Below, one piece after another: positions 48,046 to 61,300 of a DNA stretch of 64,000 nucleotides (the first letter of the stretch is position 1; the number at the start of each line of letters is the position of its first letter). Location: positions 48,675,101 to 48,739,100 of the forward strand of contig NC_092461.1 in the NCBI RefSeq assembly GCF_047495875.1. The letters are read 5' to 3'. The stretch is from Pithys albifrons albifrons. Lineage: Eukaryota; Chordata; Aves; Passeriformes; Thamnophilidae. The notes under the pieces were generated by a model that ran no database searches, was not told the DNA's origin, and was given only the letters and a program-made list of their open reading frames with translations. Both the position numbers and the translations under genes were made by a program.

Positions 48046-51000
48046 ATCTTCCATTTCACTACATATTAAAAAAGTAAGATTGAAGAATAATTATCAGATT
48101 TCCTCTTAAAGGCAAAAGAATCAATGAAGTTTTAATTTGCTACTAAATATATGTATACTAGTAGAAACTTGGCATTTCTCCCCTTTTCCTCGAACATATC
48201 CATGTATTTGTAAGTACACATGCCCCACAAATAAAAATATCTACATTTTCAATACTTAGCTGTGAAGGTGCCTTGGATATTGAAACCTACTGGTGAGATG
48301 CAGGAAATAGTCTTCAATAGGTATTTCTGTGTGTTGTGTGGAATCCTCTGGCTTGTAGGAGCTTTGTATATTTTTCAAGAACTGCTTTCACAGAACACAA
48401 TGCAAATGCAATACCATAGGTTCATTGTAAGCTTCCCAAAGCCAACAGAAAACATTGTAAGGCCAAATTTTCTAAATGTTATCAAACTAAACAAAACAAA
48501 CTGAGAGATGGACATGGCTATTCAAGATTGAAATAAATAAATTTTAAAACCCTAACACCTGGAAAGAACAGCACTCCATCTGTTCTCTTATCTAAATTAT
48601 AGTCACATATACTATTTTAACAAGATTTCCAGTTAAGTAAAGAAATGTTGTACTATGACCATATACAGATGTCTGTATTCTCTAAATTATTCCAGTTACT
48701 ATGGATTTACTCTTTTTAAAGTAAATTAAATTCTTTACAAAAATTCTAAACAAAAAGAGTGGCAAATTTTATTACATAAAGCCATATTCACATTTAGACC
48801 ACATTTTTCATAATTTCTCTTACATCTGCATATATAACTATTCCAGTCTAACATATAATAAGAAAACTCTCTTGTAGTTCTGAGTTCTAAAAATATTTAA
48901 GTTCAGTAACTGGTGCATTAGAGGTAAGTGAGTAATATTCATATTCAAATCAGCTTCTGATCTTATCAATTTAATAAAATTATCAAACTACAGGAATGTC
49001 TCGTCTGTACTGTACTTAGGACAATACAAATCTTAGAAAACCTTCATATGGGGAATTTAAAAGTCTTAATTAAAATATATGCGTTTAATCCCATATCTAG
49101 TGCATTCTCAATTTAAAAGGGCAGTTCTCAAAGCTTGGATATTTTCATTCAAACACAAGGCAAATATGAAAAAATAAATTTTGGTGACAAAGTTCCCCAA
49201 TGGTGCAAAGTTGCTGGAATCTTATAACTAAATGTTAGATAATATTCACTGTGGGTATGTAAAAAATAATGCACATGACAAAAATAACCCTAGCTACAGA
49301 TATAAAGCTTTCTAATAATTAGTTATGTTAAAAGAATAAAAATAAACTTATGTTAGTGATCAAAAAAATCAAAAGCAATAACATTGGAGTTCACTATGAA
49401 AGACAATATGGTACTGTAATACTGCTATAAACTATCCTATATACTCGATAAAAATGTGGTATGCTCATATCTTCAGCCTTTCAGTTATAGATACCACTCC
49501 AGAGAAAGAGAAAATTTATTTAAAAATTCTAACATGAAGGACAATAAAGGTGATCAGAAGCAGAGAATTATTTCCATATTGGAAACTCTATACATGGTCC
49601 TTTTAAGAACCCAAGATGCAAATGAGATAAATCAAAACTGCCTAAACTATAAAAACAAACAGTTGAGGGGCCATATAAAAATTCTATCTAAACTCAATGA
49701 CTGTGGTCAAGATGCATATGTTTACACATACAGCACAACAGGCTATGAAACTGCCTGTTGTGATATTCTTTCTTACATATTCATGACTGGCCACTGTCAA
49801 AGATACCAGCCTAGGACTGAGTCCAGTGGGACCACTTTGGTAGTTTGTACATTTAATCATTTAATCTGTCATTCAAAAATAAAATTTTGTCTGTCTTGTA
49901 TCATTGAGAGGTTGAGACAAAAGAAGGTATTTATTCAATAAATTAAAAGAGACTTGCAATGCACAGGTAATCCACATCATTCCCCGCTCTGCAATGGACT
50001 GTAAAACCAGTGTACATTAGTCCCATTAACTGTCAGGATGGAACAAATGATATTTTGTTGCAACTCTTACAGAAAACCCAGAAAACAGCAGAAAAAAATT
50101 ATTTTTTTTTCCTATCCTGTGGAGCCAGTGATGGAAAGACACATCTCTTCTAGTACTTAAAGATTAGTTCCTGAATTCCACTGTATGATCTTGCTAAGTC
50201 AAGTTATTACAAATCATGGTTTCTCTTTCTATTTCAACCCCTGATGTCCCTGACCTTTGCAATATGTAAATCAGGTTGTACATCTGACTCCTAGAAAGGC
50301 ACAGTACACCATTTCTTTCCCAGCACATTTATCAATGAATGAACAATAATTGCTTAGTATGGAATTCCAAATGCTTAGCAACATACTAAATCTCATCTGT
50401 CTTAATCTCATTTTACTCTTGTCAATCCATTATTTTTTCAAGAAAATGGCAAACTTAGTGCCTCATGTTTCTGCGGAAGTTCACAAATACTACTTATTTC
50501 TTCATCATAATTTGTGGTGAAAATATTAAAAGTCTAAACGTGCTAATGCTATTGATCTTGGTATATGTGACTGTAGCATTTACAGAACTAGTGAAAGCCC
50601 CCTCTGGCCCCAAATCAAAACAGTCCTACCTGATTCTTCTGCAAAACCCCAATTTTTCACATACATCTGCTATATTCTATAACATTTCTCTTGAATAAAA
50701 TATCATTCCACAATAAATACTATTCTAGATATTATGTATTTTAAAACTAATAAAACAAATTAACACCTATACCCCCAATTTCACTCAAAACGTTTCACAT
50801 TATTTTTAATTCTGTTCCTCACCAGCCAGGGGAACAACAGGGGCTAGTGTTACACACCTGATTCCAAATGTTTTTGCAAGCTACATGACTCATGCTCAGT
50901 AAACAGATCTATAGATACATATTAAAAAAACAGAAAACATATTTGGTTTGGTTTGGTTTCTAGTAAATTTACCTTTAGGAAGTTAAAATAGTGGTCTAAA

Positions 51001-52210
51001 ATTAGCCAACTTTTTCTTCTCATGCATTTATTCATCTGTGACTACTTTTCCCCATGAGTTTCTTCTATAGCCTTTACCATATCATATTCTGCACAGTTTG
51101 AGAGATGTCATAGAATTTCTTTGGTGTCATGTTCCTCAAAAAAAAAGGCCTATAGCTTTAGATTTTTCAGTCTCTGATTCTGCTATATCTCTTTCCATAT
51201 CTTTTCTTCAGCACTGTCCTAGCAATGTTAAATCAAATTCCTAGCTATAACAGTTGTCTCAGTCATGCATAGCAGTGAATATGACTGTTTCCTTTATCAT
51301 CTTGTACCCTTAGCTTGGAAAATGATTACTTATAAAAATCACAAAGTGAAATTCCTGCTGTTCCTGCGACACTTGACCCTCATGAATTGGAAATTTTAAT
51401 CCACAATTATTTTAGCATTGGAGAAAATATTAATAGCTTAGTTTATTACAGGCATTGCAAGCCTACGACAGCAATCCCAGCTCCCACATTATGCATTTGG
51501 CAAAGACAGAATGGCTCGTCTGGCTCCAAGCCTTACAGAGATGCAACAGCGCACCCAGTCTGCAAAAGCTGGAAGTTACAAGGGCAGTTGGGTCCGTAGG
51601 GATCCCACAAGTGGCAAAACAGCACTTTGGAAAGACCCACAGAGTCATTCATATACAACTGGCAATGATCTGCCAGGGCTTGAGAGGTGTTGAACTTTGG
51701 ATCAATAATTTAATGAAAAGGAAAAGGGCGAAACAAGGGTTAAATATAAAAAAAATACCAAAATACCACAAACAAACAAACAAAAAAAAACCAACAAAAA
51801 CACAATCAAACAAACAAAAAAACCCACCCAATTAAGCAATTTTCTAAAAACTCTCTCAAAAAATACTGAGAAGCCCTTTAAAATATTTGTGCATAACACA
51901 TCAGAAAGTACTCCTGGTAGGTGGTCATATAATCATTTGGGTGGCCTCTTTCCTAAATGTTCTGTGGAACAAATAGAAGACACTAGAGAAAAACTACACT
52001 GAAATCCTGATTTCAGTAGACATTCTCAAAAAGTAAGCCTTTCAAAATTTTAGTATGCTAACATTTCACAAAGATCTGATATCCTCTGTTTCTTCATGCT
52101 CTGCTTGGAGTAATGACTAATGCAAAGGTTTTCAGTGAAAAGCCAAAAATTTCCCAATGGTCTTCTCATATCTTCTAATTTGTACTTGAAGAAAAAGGAG
52201 TCTCCTTTTC
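48046..52210. other. Unique AT-rich DNA with the longest open frame of the window
   Basis: No gene is supported. The longest frame in the window (161 codons, 49,456-49,941, plus strand) starts from GTG and has no motif I know. It is discussed in the findings. A (TTTGG)n patch lies at about 50,943-50,959 and a (CAAA)n patch at 51,769-51,828. The segment 51,455-51,700 is GC-richer, with overlapping frames on both strands and no recognised product. Confidence 0.5.
51769..51828. repeat. (CAAA)n-like simple repeat
   Basis: About 60 bp built from caaa units mixed with longer A runs. It explains several spurious Lys/Asn- and Phe/Val-rich open frames around it. Confidence 0.85.
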
Positions 52211-52513
52211 AGAATCATACAATCATAAAGGTTGGAAAAGACCTCCAGGATCATCAAGTCCAACCTTTGACCAAATACCGTCATACCCACTAAACCCTAT
52301 CAAGAAGTGCCATGTCTAATTGTTTCTGAACACTCCCAGGGGTGGTGACTCCACCACTTCCCTGAGGAGGCTGTTCCAATGCTTAACCACTCTTTCACCG
52401 AGGAAATCTTTCTTAATATCCAACCTGAACTTTCCCTGGTGCAACTTGAGGACATTTGCACTTGTCTTGTCACTAGTTGCCTGGGAGAAGAGGCACAACC
52501 TCCCCTTGATCAT
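52211..52513 (-). mobile_element. CR1 LINE fragment, 3' end with pol C-terminus
   Basis: The complement of a CR1 3' end: 'agaatcatacaatcataaag', 'ggttggaaaagacctccagg', 'caagtccaacctttgacc', then coding complement 'ggtggtgactccaccacttc' and 'ttccctggtgcaacttgagg'. The minus frame 52,316-52,513 keeps the C-terminal pattern KLHQGKFRLDIKK and RVVKHWNSL. It is truncated at about 52,513. Confidence 0.92.
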
Positions 52514-54776
52514 AACAAATGAGGACAGGAGGAAGTTTCACATTTTTTCTTTATACATAATTTTCCAAATATTTCCTTGTCCAGATTAATCTTCTGTCAT
52601 TTAGTCCTTCAGACTTTTGGTTGGACTGCCATTTTCTAACAGAAACTGAAAAAAATTAATAATAATAATTTAAATAACCCAAATTTCTGAAGGACAGAAA
52701 GAACATGATTTCAGTTTCAAGACTACATTCTACTCCAGAGAAAAACCCTGAAACTCTTCTCAACAGACTCAACAGACTTTCCATCAGAGAGTACAATTAG
52801 CTCCTAATGGTCAGGCACCATCCAGGCACATAACCCTTCCCAGAATGAACAAGGAGTTTCAGCTGGGAATTAAGTACCATGATAAAAGGTTAATAGCCCA
52901 GTTTGATCCAAAATTTCTTTATAAGTTTTCACTCTGCCATGGACATTAGGTACAGAGACTGAAGCCAAAATCTTTCAGAACATCAAAACTGATCACCACT
53001 CCACAAATTACTTCTAAGAAAATAAAAAATTACTTCTTAGTTTCAAGGACCTTCAGAAAAAAAAAAACCTTTTTTTTTTTCAAGAAAATGTCTGTCTATT
53101 TGTAAGAAAGGGCCTGGCAAATTTGGGTTTATTTGCTATTTTTTTTTCAACAGCACACAGCACTCCATGCTTTCACACATGTTTGCACTTGTAGCCTAAA
53201 ACAGTGAATAACAACAGTTCTAGAAAAACATGCTGTAGAATCATCCAGACTTGGAGTAAGAATGATGAAAAAGAGAAGGAAGTAATCATATTCTTCCAAG
53301 TGCAGATGAGCAATTTACTTCACCCACGAGGCAAGCTTTCTCATTTGGAATGTTACACAAACTCAGGAAAAAAATACGAAAATAAAATCTTCCAGTTTTT
53401 TCTTAGGATATCATGATAATTTCCTGAATGGAAAGTGAGAGTAGACTGTAATTTAGTCCCCTAATAAAGGTGTAAGACCCCATCCTCAGCTAGTAGAATT
53501 CAGCATCTTCCAAAGTTTTTGTCTGACTAGAACTCTCACTCTTCATCATTTGGAACAAAGTCCAAAAACAGTACAAAAGAAATTGCATTTTTCTCAAGCT
53601 GTTTATCTGTGAATAGCTCAGAGAGCTTCCCCTTCTTATTCTCTCACCTTTCCTCGTGCAGCTGCCTATCTTTTTTCAGAGTCTGACCCCTGACTAAGAG
53701 GGCAGCTGTCTGAGCCTGTGGAAGTGCATCAGTAAAGTAGTCCTTGGTTAATAGACCAACATGACATTCAGATGGTGGAGGAAGCTATAAATCGGGAAAC
53801 AGAAGGGTGCTATTCTCAAACCCCAACCTTTTTTAGAAAACTGCTCCAAAATTTTTCAAATTCTGATGGTGACAGTGAACAAAAAATAACTACCCTGAAA
53901 AACAGATGAAAGTGTGAACCACTGCTTACTTTTAATCTCTTTGATTAAAATCTGATGATAAATGCTAAAAGAAAATCTTCCACCATGTGTCTGACTTACT
54001 AATTTGATCCAACGATATTTAAAGAAACTGATTAACAAAGATGCAGCCTTCAAAGAAATTGAAAGTTGAAATTGTTGTTAGTTCTAATGTTATATACTAT
54101 TCTCTTATTTCACTTAAAAATGTTCTTGTCTCTTTGTGTTTTCAGCATGAGCTCAAGCAAAAGGCTTGTTTAAGAACAGTTCCTTTGGGAAATGTCAATC
54201 ACAGCTATGTTAAAAAAAAAAAAAAACTTGAAGAAAGTCAAATGGTTCCCAAAAATTTTAGCATAATCCAGAGTAGCCATGAAGTTCCAAAACAAAAAAA
54301 ACTCCTGTGAGCTGCCCTGAAATGCTCACAACACAAATTAGAAAAAGAATAATAGGGAAAGGTAGACAATTCAATTTCTTCTCTGCTATTCCATAACCAT
54401 GGGACTAACTTCATTTTCTGAGGAGTTAAACATGTTTCTTGTTCTAAATTAGACAACAGAAGGCTATTTGTTAAGTGATAACAATAATTAGAAGTACATT
54501 TTGTTTATTGCCTGTGTTGATTAAACAGAAAAGGATATTTAAAAACTACGGAGTATAGATGATATTCAAGTTTTCACAGCAGAGCTTTAGCCCACTATGC
54601 TGTCGGATTAATATAATAACAAAGCTTTGGTTCAACAGGTGATTTTAATCAAATAGATAAATAGAATGAAACCAAGTTAACATTGTACACCTATTTGGGT
54701 TGTTTTATGCAGTTTCAGTAGTTATTCTGGAGTCTTCAGTCCCCACTAAAGTGAGAGGTAGTCAAAGTGAACAATA
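52514..54776. other. Unique AT-rich DNA
   Basis: No gene or transposon recognised. Holds an A11-CC-T11 hairpin (53,057-53,080) and a 15-A run (54,212-54,226). Open frames are under 90 codons. Confidence 0.55.
53057..53080. repeat. A11-CC-T11 perfect hairpin
   Basis: Eleven A, two C and eleven T in a row, fully self-complementary apart from the two-base centre. Confidence 0.85.
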
Positions 54777-55350
54777 ATCATAGAATCGATTGGGTTGGAA
54801 AAGACCTCCAAGATCATCGAGTCCAACCCTTGGTCCAACTCCAGTCCATTTACCAGATCATGGCACTCAGTGCCATGTCCAATCTGCGTTTAAAAATCTC
54901 CAGGGATGGTGAATCCACCACCTCTCTGGGCAGCCCATTCCAATGCCTGATTACTCTCTCTGGAAAGAATTTTTTTCTGATATCCAACTTAAATTTCCCC
55001 TGGCAAAGCTTGAGCCCGTGCCCCCTTGTCCTATTGCTGAGTGCCTGGGAGAAGAGACCAACCCCCACCTGGCTAGAACTTCCCTTCAGGTAGTTCTAGA
55101 CAGTGATGAGGTCACCTCTGAGCCTCCTCTTCTCCAGGCTAAACAACCCCAGCTCCCTCAGCCTCTCCCCATAGGGCTTATGCTCCAGTCCCTTCACCAG
55201 CCTTGTTGCTCTTCTCTGGACCCGCTCCAGCCCCTCAGTATCCTTTCTGAACTGAAGGGCCCAGAACTGAACACAGTACTCAAGGTGTGTCCTCACCAAC
55301 GCAGAGTACAGGGGAAGGATCACTTCCCTGGTCCTGCTGGGCACACTGTA
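54777..55350 (-). mobile_element. CR1 LINE, best-preserved copy, 3' 574 bp
   Basis: It begins on the plus strand with 'aatcatagaatcgattgggt', the canonical CR1 3' end, and runs without obvious gaps through 'gatcatcgagtccaaccctt', 'gatggtgaatccaccacctc', 'gtccccttgtcc'-type blocks and 'acctctgagcctcctcttct' to 'ggtcctgctgggcacactgt', where it is 5'-truncated. It is the copy closest to a typical consensus and so probably the youngest CR1 here. Confidence 0.95.
54850..55344 (-). pseudogene. CR1 pol C-terminal fragment, one in-frame stop
   Basis: This is the C-terminal end of the CR1 reverse transcriptase, whose full protein copies CR1 RNA into DNA at the target site. The minus frame reads 82 codons (55,344-55,096) with the motifs [30 protein letters not shown] and [16 protein letters not shown], then a TAG at 55,096-55,098. 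The same frame continues without shift to a natural stop just after 54,850, with the motifs [33 protein letters not shown] and FKRRLD. The endonuclease and most of the polymerase domain are missing because of 5' truncation, so it has no activity. Confidence 0.88.
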
Positions 55351-58300
55351 CAGATTATCTGGGCTAAATTTTTTTATTACCTGAGAAACATGTCAATCAC
55401 ACATTCTTAATATTTCAATATTTCATTAATATTTGTGAAAAAATTCTAATAAACATTGTTCTGTAACTGACAGAAAAGAGAAAGTTAAAGGAAAGAAAAG
55501 AAAAGAGTTACATTCATTTTAGATACCAAAGAAATCCAGACAGGAGAATATTCCCCATATGGAAAGGAAGACACAAGGTTTAAACCTAGCACTGATTCTG
55601 TTTTATGGAAGAATGAGTACCAAAAATTCAGAATTCTTCCACAAAATCAAATTGCTTTTTTAGACCCAGTTTAATTGGAAGTTTGGGTTTTGCAAGAAGC
55701 CACCTGACATGCTGCCCAGAATTCAGGGTCCTGGAAGCCCCAGCTGTCTCTGCTGCTGAACCACCAGAGACTGAACACGAAGGATGCAGAATGTGGCTTC
55801 TCACCAGCCTGCCAGTGAAGCTGCCAAGAAGCTGGGGAGAACTGCCAGCAGAAATTCAGGTTTCTTCCATCAGAATCCAGATATCAAAATTTGTCTGGCT
55901 TTTACCATCAGATGAAAAGTTCTGTCAAAAAGAAAATCCTGGCAAAAATGAAAACAATCTTTCATTACCTCAGTGAACATGCAAATCCCCCCAAAAAGTT
56001 GACAAGGTCTAATGAAGTCTTAAGTACATTGAGACCTTACCAAGGATGTGAAAGGATCATGATTAACCCAGAAGAATATGCACAATACAGTGCTGTAGGA
56101 AACTCAATTGGTAGAGTTTAAAAATAAATAAAACCTTAAATAAAACATTGAAAACTCTACATACAGGGAAAAAAAAAAAAAGAAAATTGTTTTTGCCTCT
56201 CAGGTACTTCCTAATGTCACTTTCTACCTGGATCTGCCTTTCATCAGTTACACCCAAAAGGCAAACAGTCCTCTTCTTCCTTCCTTTTCCTTACATCTCC
56301 TGAATGCCATTGTAGGAGTGGAGTATCAGTTGCAACTAGAGAAAACCTGCCTCTATCACACAAAGCTCTTACAAGGAATGAGCACCTCTGGGGAAAGAAA
56401 AAAAAAAGAAAAGAAAGTGAGAAAGTGAGAGGAAGTCTGAAGGAAAAAGTCACTGTGATGTAAGTAAGAAAACAAGTGCTACCAAATTCTTGCAAAGTCA
56501 AAATAGACTTTCTTACATACTTTATCCCTAAATATTACATATCAAATAAAATTTTTCATTTATTCCATTTAAAAAATATACAAGGAATTTTCATTCTCAT
56601 TTTAAACAGAGACCTAGAAAAGTAATATATGTTAAAATGGAGAGTGTGGCCATAAAAAAAAAATGGAAAAGTACAGAAAAGAGGCTCGCTGAAGAGATCA
56701 GGAATGAGTAATCTTTTGTTACAGATCACTTCTTTGATCACTTCAAATGAAACCTGAGGAACTATGGTTTCTCCTTTCTGTGCCCTTTTTTTCTTTATAT
56801 TTTTTCTTTTTTTTTCTTCAATATTGTATTACCTTATTTCTGACCCAACAAAATTTATGGCAATGAGCTAAATTCATCCATCATAAATGTCCTTGCAAAA
56901 GATATCCTGACTTATTAGAAGACCTTATTACAAGGTCTGAAAGGACCAGTCAAATAAACCCCACCTAATAGTATTCACCAGTAAAACTGTTAAAATAAGA
57001 ATATATGCCATTATTCACTCTTAGACGACAGCGAGGGACACAGCAAGCTAATTGCTTCATTACAATAGACGGATTAGATTATTAAGAGTGAAATTATTAT
57101 GAAGTGCACAGTCATGGGGTCATACTGGATTCCTCATTTCTCCTGGAGGCGCAGTTGTACTGATGGCAAAGAGCATTTTTATAATCTTAAGTATCCAGGA
57201 GGCTGCACTTTCTCTTTTCCAATGAGGACACTCACTCTTATTCATGCTCTAATCATTTTCTAATCAGAATACTTCAACTTTTTCAATAAACACGAGACAA
57301 CATAAATTGCATAAAATTCAGCAACCTTCATGTCAAAAAATAACCTGGGAGAACAAACCTCATCACACACATGATTTCAGTTAAAAAACCGACTGCAGGG
57401 CAAGCTATAGGCTTTGCTGCTATAGATATTGCTGGATTACATGGATAGTAGGTACTACAACTCCATGCACACTGTAGGTGATGAAATTTAGAAAGGAACC
57501 TGGGATAAACCTAAACAAATTTTCTGTTTGCATCAGGACCCAGATAAACTGAACTCTATATGATCTAAACCATTTCCTTTTTGTGGAAATGAAGACACAG
57601 GCAAACTGGAGAGACTTGATAGTCACTTAAATGTAGTGCTATTCCAGAGCAGTATCTCAAAATCGAGTTACATATCTGGATCCAGAGAACTGCAACATGT
57701 ACCATGCTGCAGATACTGGGAAATGTGTTGTGAGAAGCTCTTGGATTCTCACTATTGAGAACTGTATTCTCAGTATTGAGAACTGTATTCTCAGCTTGAA
57801 ACACAAGTTTTGCAAGCATTTATTTTCAACTACTAGACTTGCCACTGAAACTTTTTGCAATAATAACATCCTTCCTCAAGGACAGAAAATATAGAAGCAG
57901 AAAGAGAGAGACAAAGATGAGCACACCAAGATATGAGTCTCGTGGATGATGTGCTTTTGCTCTATTTTTACCAAAAGCCCAGAGAAAGGAACAAAACCTA
58001 CTTGTGCTGCTTCAGGGGCAACATTTGTTCAAGGCAGTAAAAATGTATTTTGGGAGTGCAAAGGGATAATCTAAGTCATATTTGCTCTTATTTCTAATCA
58101 CTTCCTTCTTTGTGAGAGTGCAGACAATTTGAAAACTTGCTAACAAATGCTAAGGTCAACTCCCTCTCCACCTCTGCCCAGGAAACACCCACATAGCTGC
58201 TGGAGATGGAAAGTAGCAGGCCTCCTTACTGTGCCTGAAAAAAGCTTTGTATCCCTCTTCAGCACAGGCAGAAACAAGGCTGGGTGATACCACTGTTCGT

Positions 58301-61300
58301 TCAGCACTTTGGTGGCATTCATGCAGGTGCCTTGATTCAATCTATCCATCTTCTGAAGGGTGTCGATCAATCTGCTCTAGCTAAAATTGGATAAAACAGC
58401 TTATTAAAACAAGGAAACATGGAAAAACAAAACTAGTGTAGAAATGTAGACTGCAACTTCCTTTAAGTGTGTCTGACAGATTGGGAGAGCACAAGTAGGT
58501 TGTAGCAAAGCAAGGAAGTGAATAAGCAAATGAACAGAAACTGATAGGAACCAGGCTCGCGCATTTTGACTGGCACGGCTGTCTGTCACAAGCAAATTAA
58601 AAACAGCACTTCAGTTTGAAATGGTGCAGCTGACAGCACAAAAAACCCCTTCAGCTATCACATGCCAACTGTTAGAAATAACATTAATTAAATATGCCCT
58701 TTTCAAATTTCTGTACTTTGATTATTACTTGACTAAACTGGATACATGGATCAGGACAGGAGTCGATTTTGTTAGCACCCATTCCTTTAGGAAAAGACGT
58801 AGAGGAATTTGCCACCAAAAAGAGCTACAAGAAAGACATAGAAAAAAGACAGTAAGGCAACTATATTTACAAGTTGCCTGCTACAGATAAAACAGTGCTA
58901 AAATGTTTTATAGTGTAGCACAGAGATTAAAAAACTTTGGATCAGAAATATTTTCTTAATGAGACCCCAAAGGATATTGACTTGCTATTGCTTATTTTTC
59001 AAAAGTAATTGTCATTTTCCATTAAAATCATATAAACACACATACAGAGGACATTTCAGATTTTTAATATTAGGCAAATGTATGCATAATCAACTTTGCA
59101 TTTTATTATTTACATAGCTTTCTTTTAGTTTTAAATTGGAAATATTCTTCAAAGATTTTTTTTATTCCAGTAAAATTTGTTTCAAGTAACTCAAATAGTG
59201 AGCATGAAAAACTAAAGCTGTATCTATATACAAGATAATGTCATAAGAGGAGATATCAATTTGCAATTTCCTTCAACTCCTTTACTTTTTATTATTGTGA
59301 GCACAATACTTGCTACATATGTGATTATTCTTGAACTTTAACCCCACAGCTAGATAATGTTTGTGGAATGTACACTGATTTCACAGTTTATTAAAATGTT
59401 CACCTTTATACTGTGTGTATTGCACAAACTGATGTTGCACAAAAATATCTGGAGGTAGCAGAGTAGCCAAAGATGCATGACCTTAATGAAGCAATTAAGA
59501 TTTTAAAATAAACAAACAATTAAAAAAATAAAACACACCGAAAAGCTCTAGAATTAACAGTGAAAACCATTAAGTGTAGATACCACCAGGCTATCTACCT
59601 TCTTCACTTTTAACCAGTGTAGTGAATATCTTGACCAATTTCAATAGCTCTAATGGATAACTGTCTTTTTACTCCATTGTCAGGACATTTCTGGGCAAAT
59701 TATCTCACTTTTCTGCATTTATTTGACAGATTTTATCTATCTACTCTTAGTGAAACACTAGATATTATGATGTTTATCCACTTTTTAGAAGAGAAAACAT
59801 TATCCATCTTTACAGAAATTAACAGAAAACACCAAAGAGTTAAAGAAAAATATCAGTAAAATATTAGCAGCCAATCTTCAATCCATACTTTTACTATATG
59901 CTCCTCCTTCTCAGGCAGTAGTAACAGTAAATGTGAATTTACTGCTAACAGAAAATTTGGAAGCCTGTACAGTGACTATGACAGTATGACAAGGCTCCTT
60001 TGTATCAAGGGAGAATGGAAAAGGTCTTACAAGAACCAATAATACAATTCTGATGTGACTGAATGTGTTTTTATTGGTTTCAAGGTTTCACCAGGATGAG
60101 CACTACACCTCACTTCAGATTGCTGTTCTCTCCACTCTTCCACAGGCAGCAATGACAGTTCAGGAAGTAAAAATTCATACAGGGCTCTAGCAAGGCTGTC
60201 TGCAGTCTCTCACTCCCACATGGCCCTTATCAGTTTTGACATAAATTATGAGGAATGATGGGCGTAATTTTTTTCTTTCACAATAAGATTAAATCAGAAG
60301 TGATCTAATGATATTAGCGACTTGTAACAGAATAAAAGAATGCAAGTTAAACCAAAATTTGACCCAATTATTTCATTACAGAAACAAGATTTTCATGAAA
60401 GCAAAACAAAAAAACCATAAAGTGTTTTATTTGCTTGTGATATAGTTTAACCCAAATACTTTCTTACAAGCTCCATCCATAAAAAATGAGTTAGGGAAAG
60501 TGAATACCTTAAAATTAGTTTCTATTAAAATCTATAGAACTGACAATCTCCCATAACACTTTTATATACAAAATGGGTATAAAGTGACAGAAATTGGAAA
60601 ATCCTATCTTGCACAAACTAAAAGTAAGTAAAATTTAAAATATTAAACTAGAACTTACATAATTTCAAGCATATTTGGAGCCCTGGAAGAAATATGTGTC
60701 TTCTTGGATGAAAAAAAGTCTTGTTTAATGTGAGCATGCCCTCCATAATATCTTTCTTTTTTCAAAATAATGCCATTATCTGCTCAGATAGACCTCTATC
60801 GTCAATTTGTACAGAGAGGAGCACCTAATACAAGTGCTTCTCCTTTACATAAGCATTAGGAGGAAAGGTTTTTGTCTTACACTGACATTCTAGGCATTCT
60901 AGGCAGCAGGACAAGGCAGTGATGGAGTCATTGTAACCCAGTCAGACACTGGGCATCTTTAGGCAGCCACTGACTCAGTCTGAACATTAACCTGTGTAAA
61001 AGTAAAAACTCACTATACCCCCCAGAAATGTGTGTCTGACATTTATAGACAAAAATGTTCAAAACAAAGATAGTTGTAATAAAATTACTGGCTTCTGAGT
61101 TAATATGACATTTTTAAATGTATAATTTATTCAGATTTAGGGACATTGAGGGGCAGCAAATCTTTCCAGGAGAGTGGTCTTTGATTATGAAAGGAGGACC
61201 ATCACAGTCATTTGGGGGTATAATGCTTGTTGACATGTTAAAATATTGTTTCTGTGGTAATTTTTACAAGCATTTTAGAGGGGAAGCATTATAAAGGGGA

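Noticed and set aside
51455..51835. 126-codon frame ending in a Lys/Asn-rich tail
   Set aside because: The second half is translated (CAAA)n simple repeat. The first half overlaps open frames in other phases and no domain is recognised.
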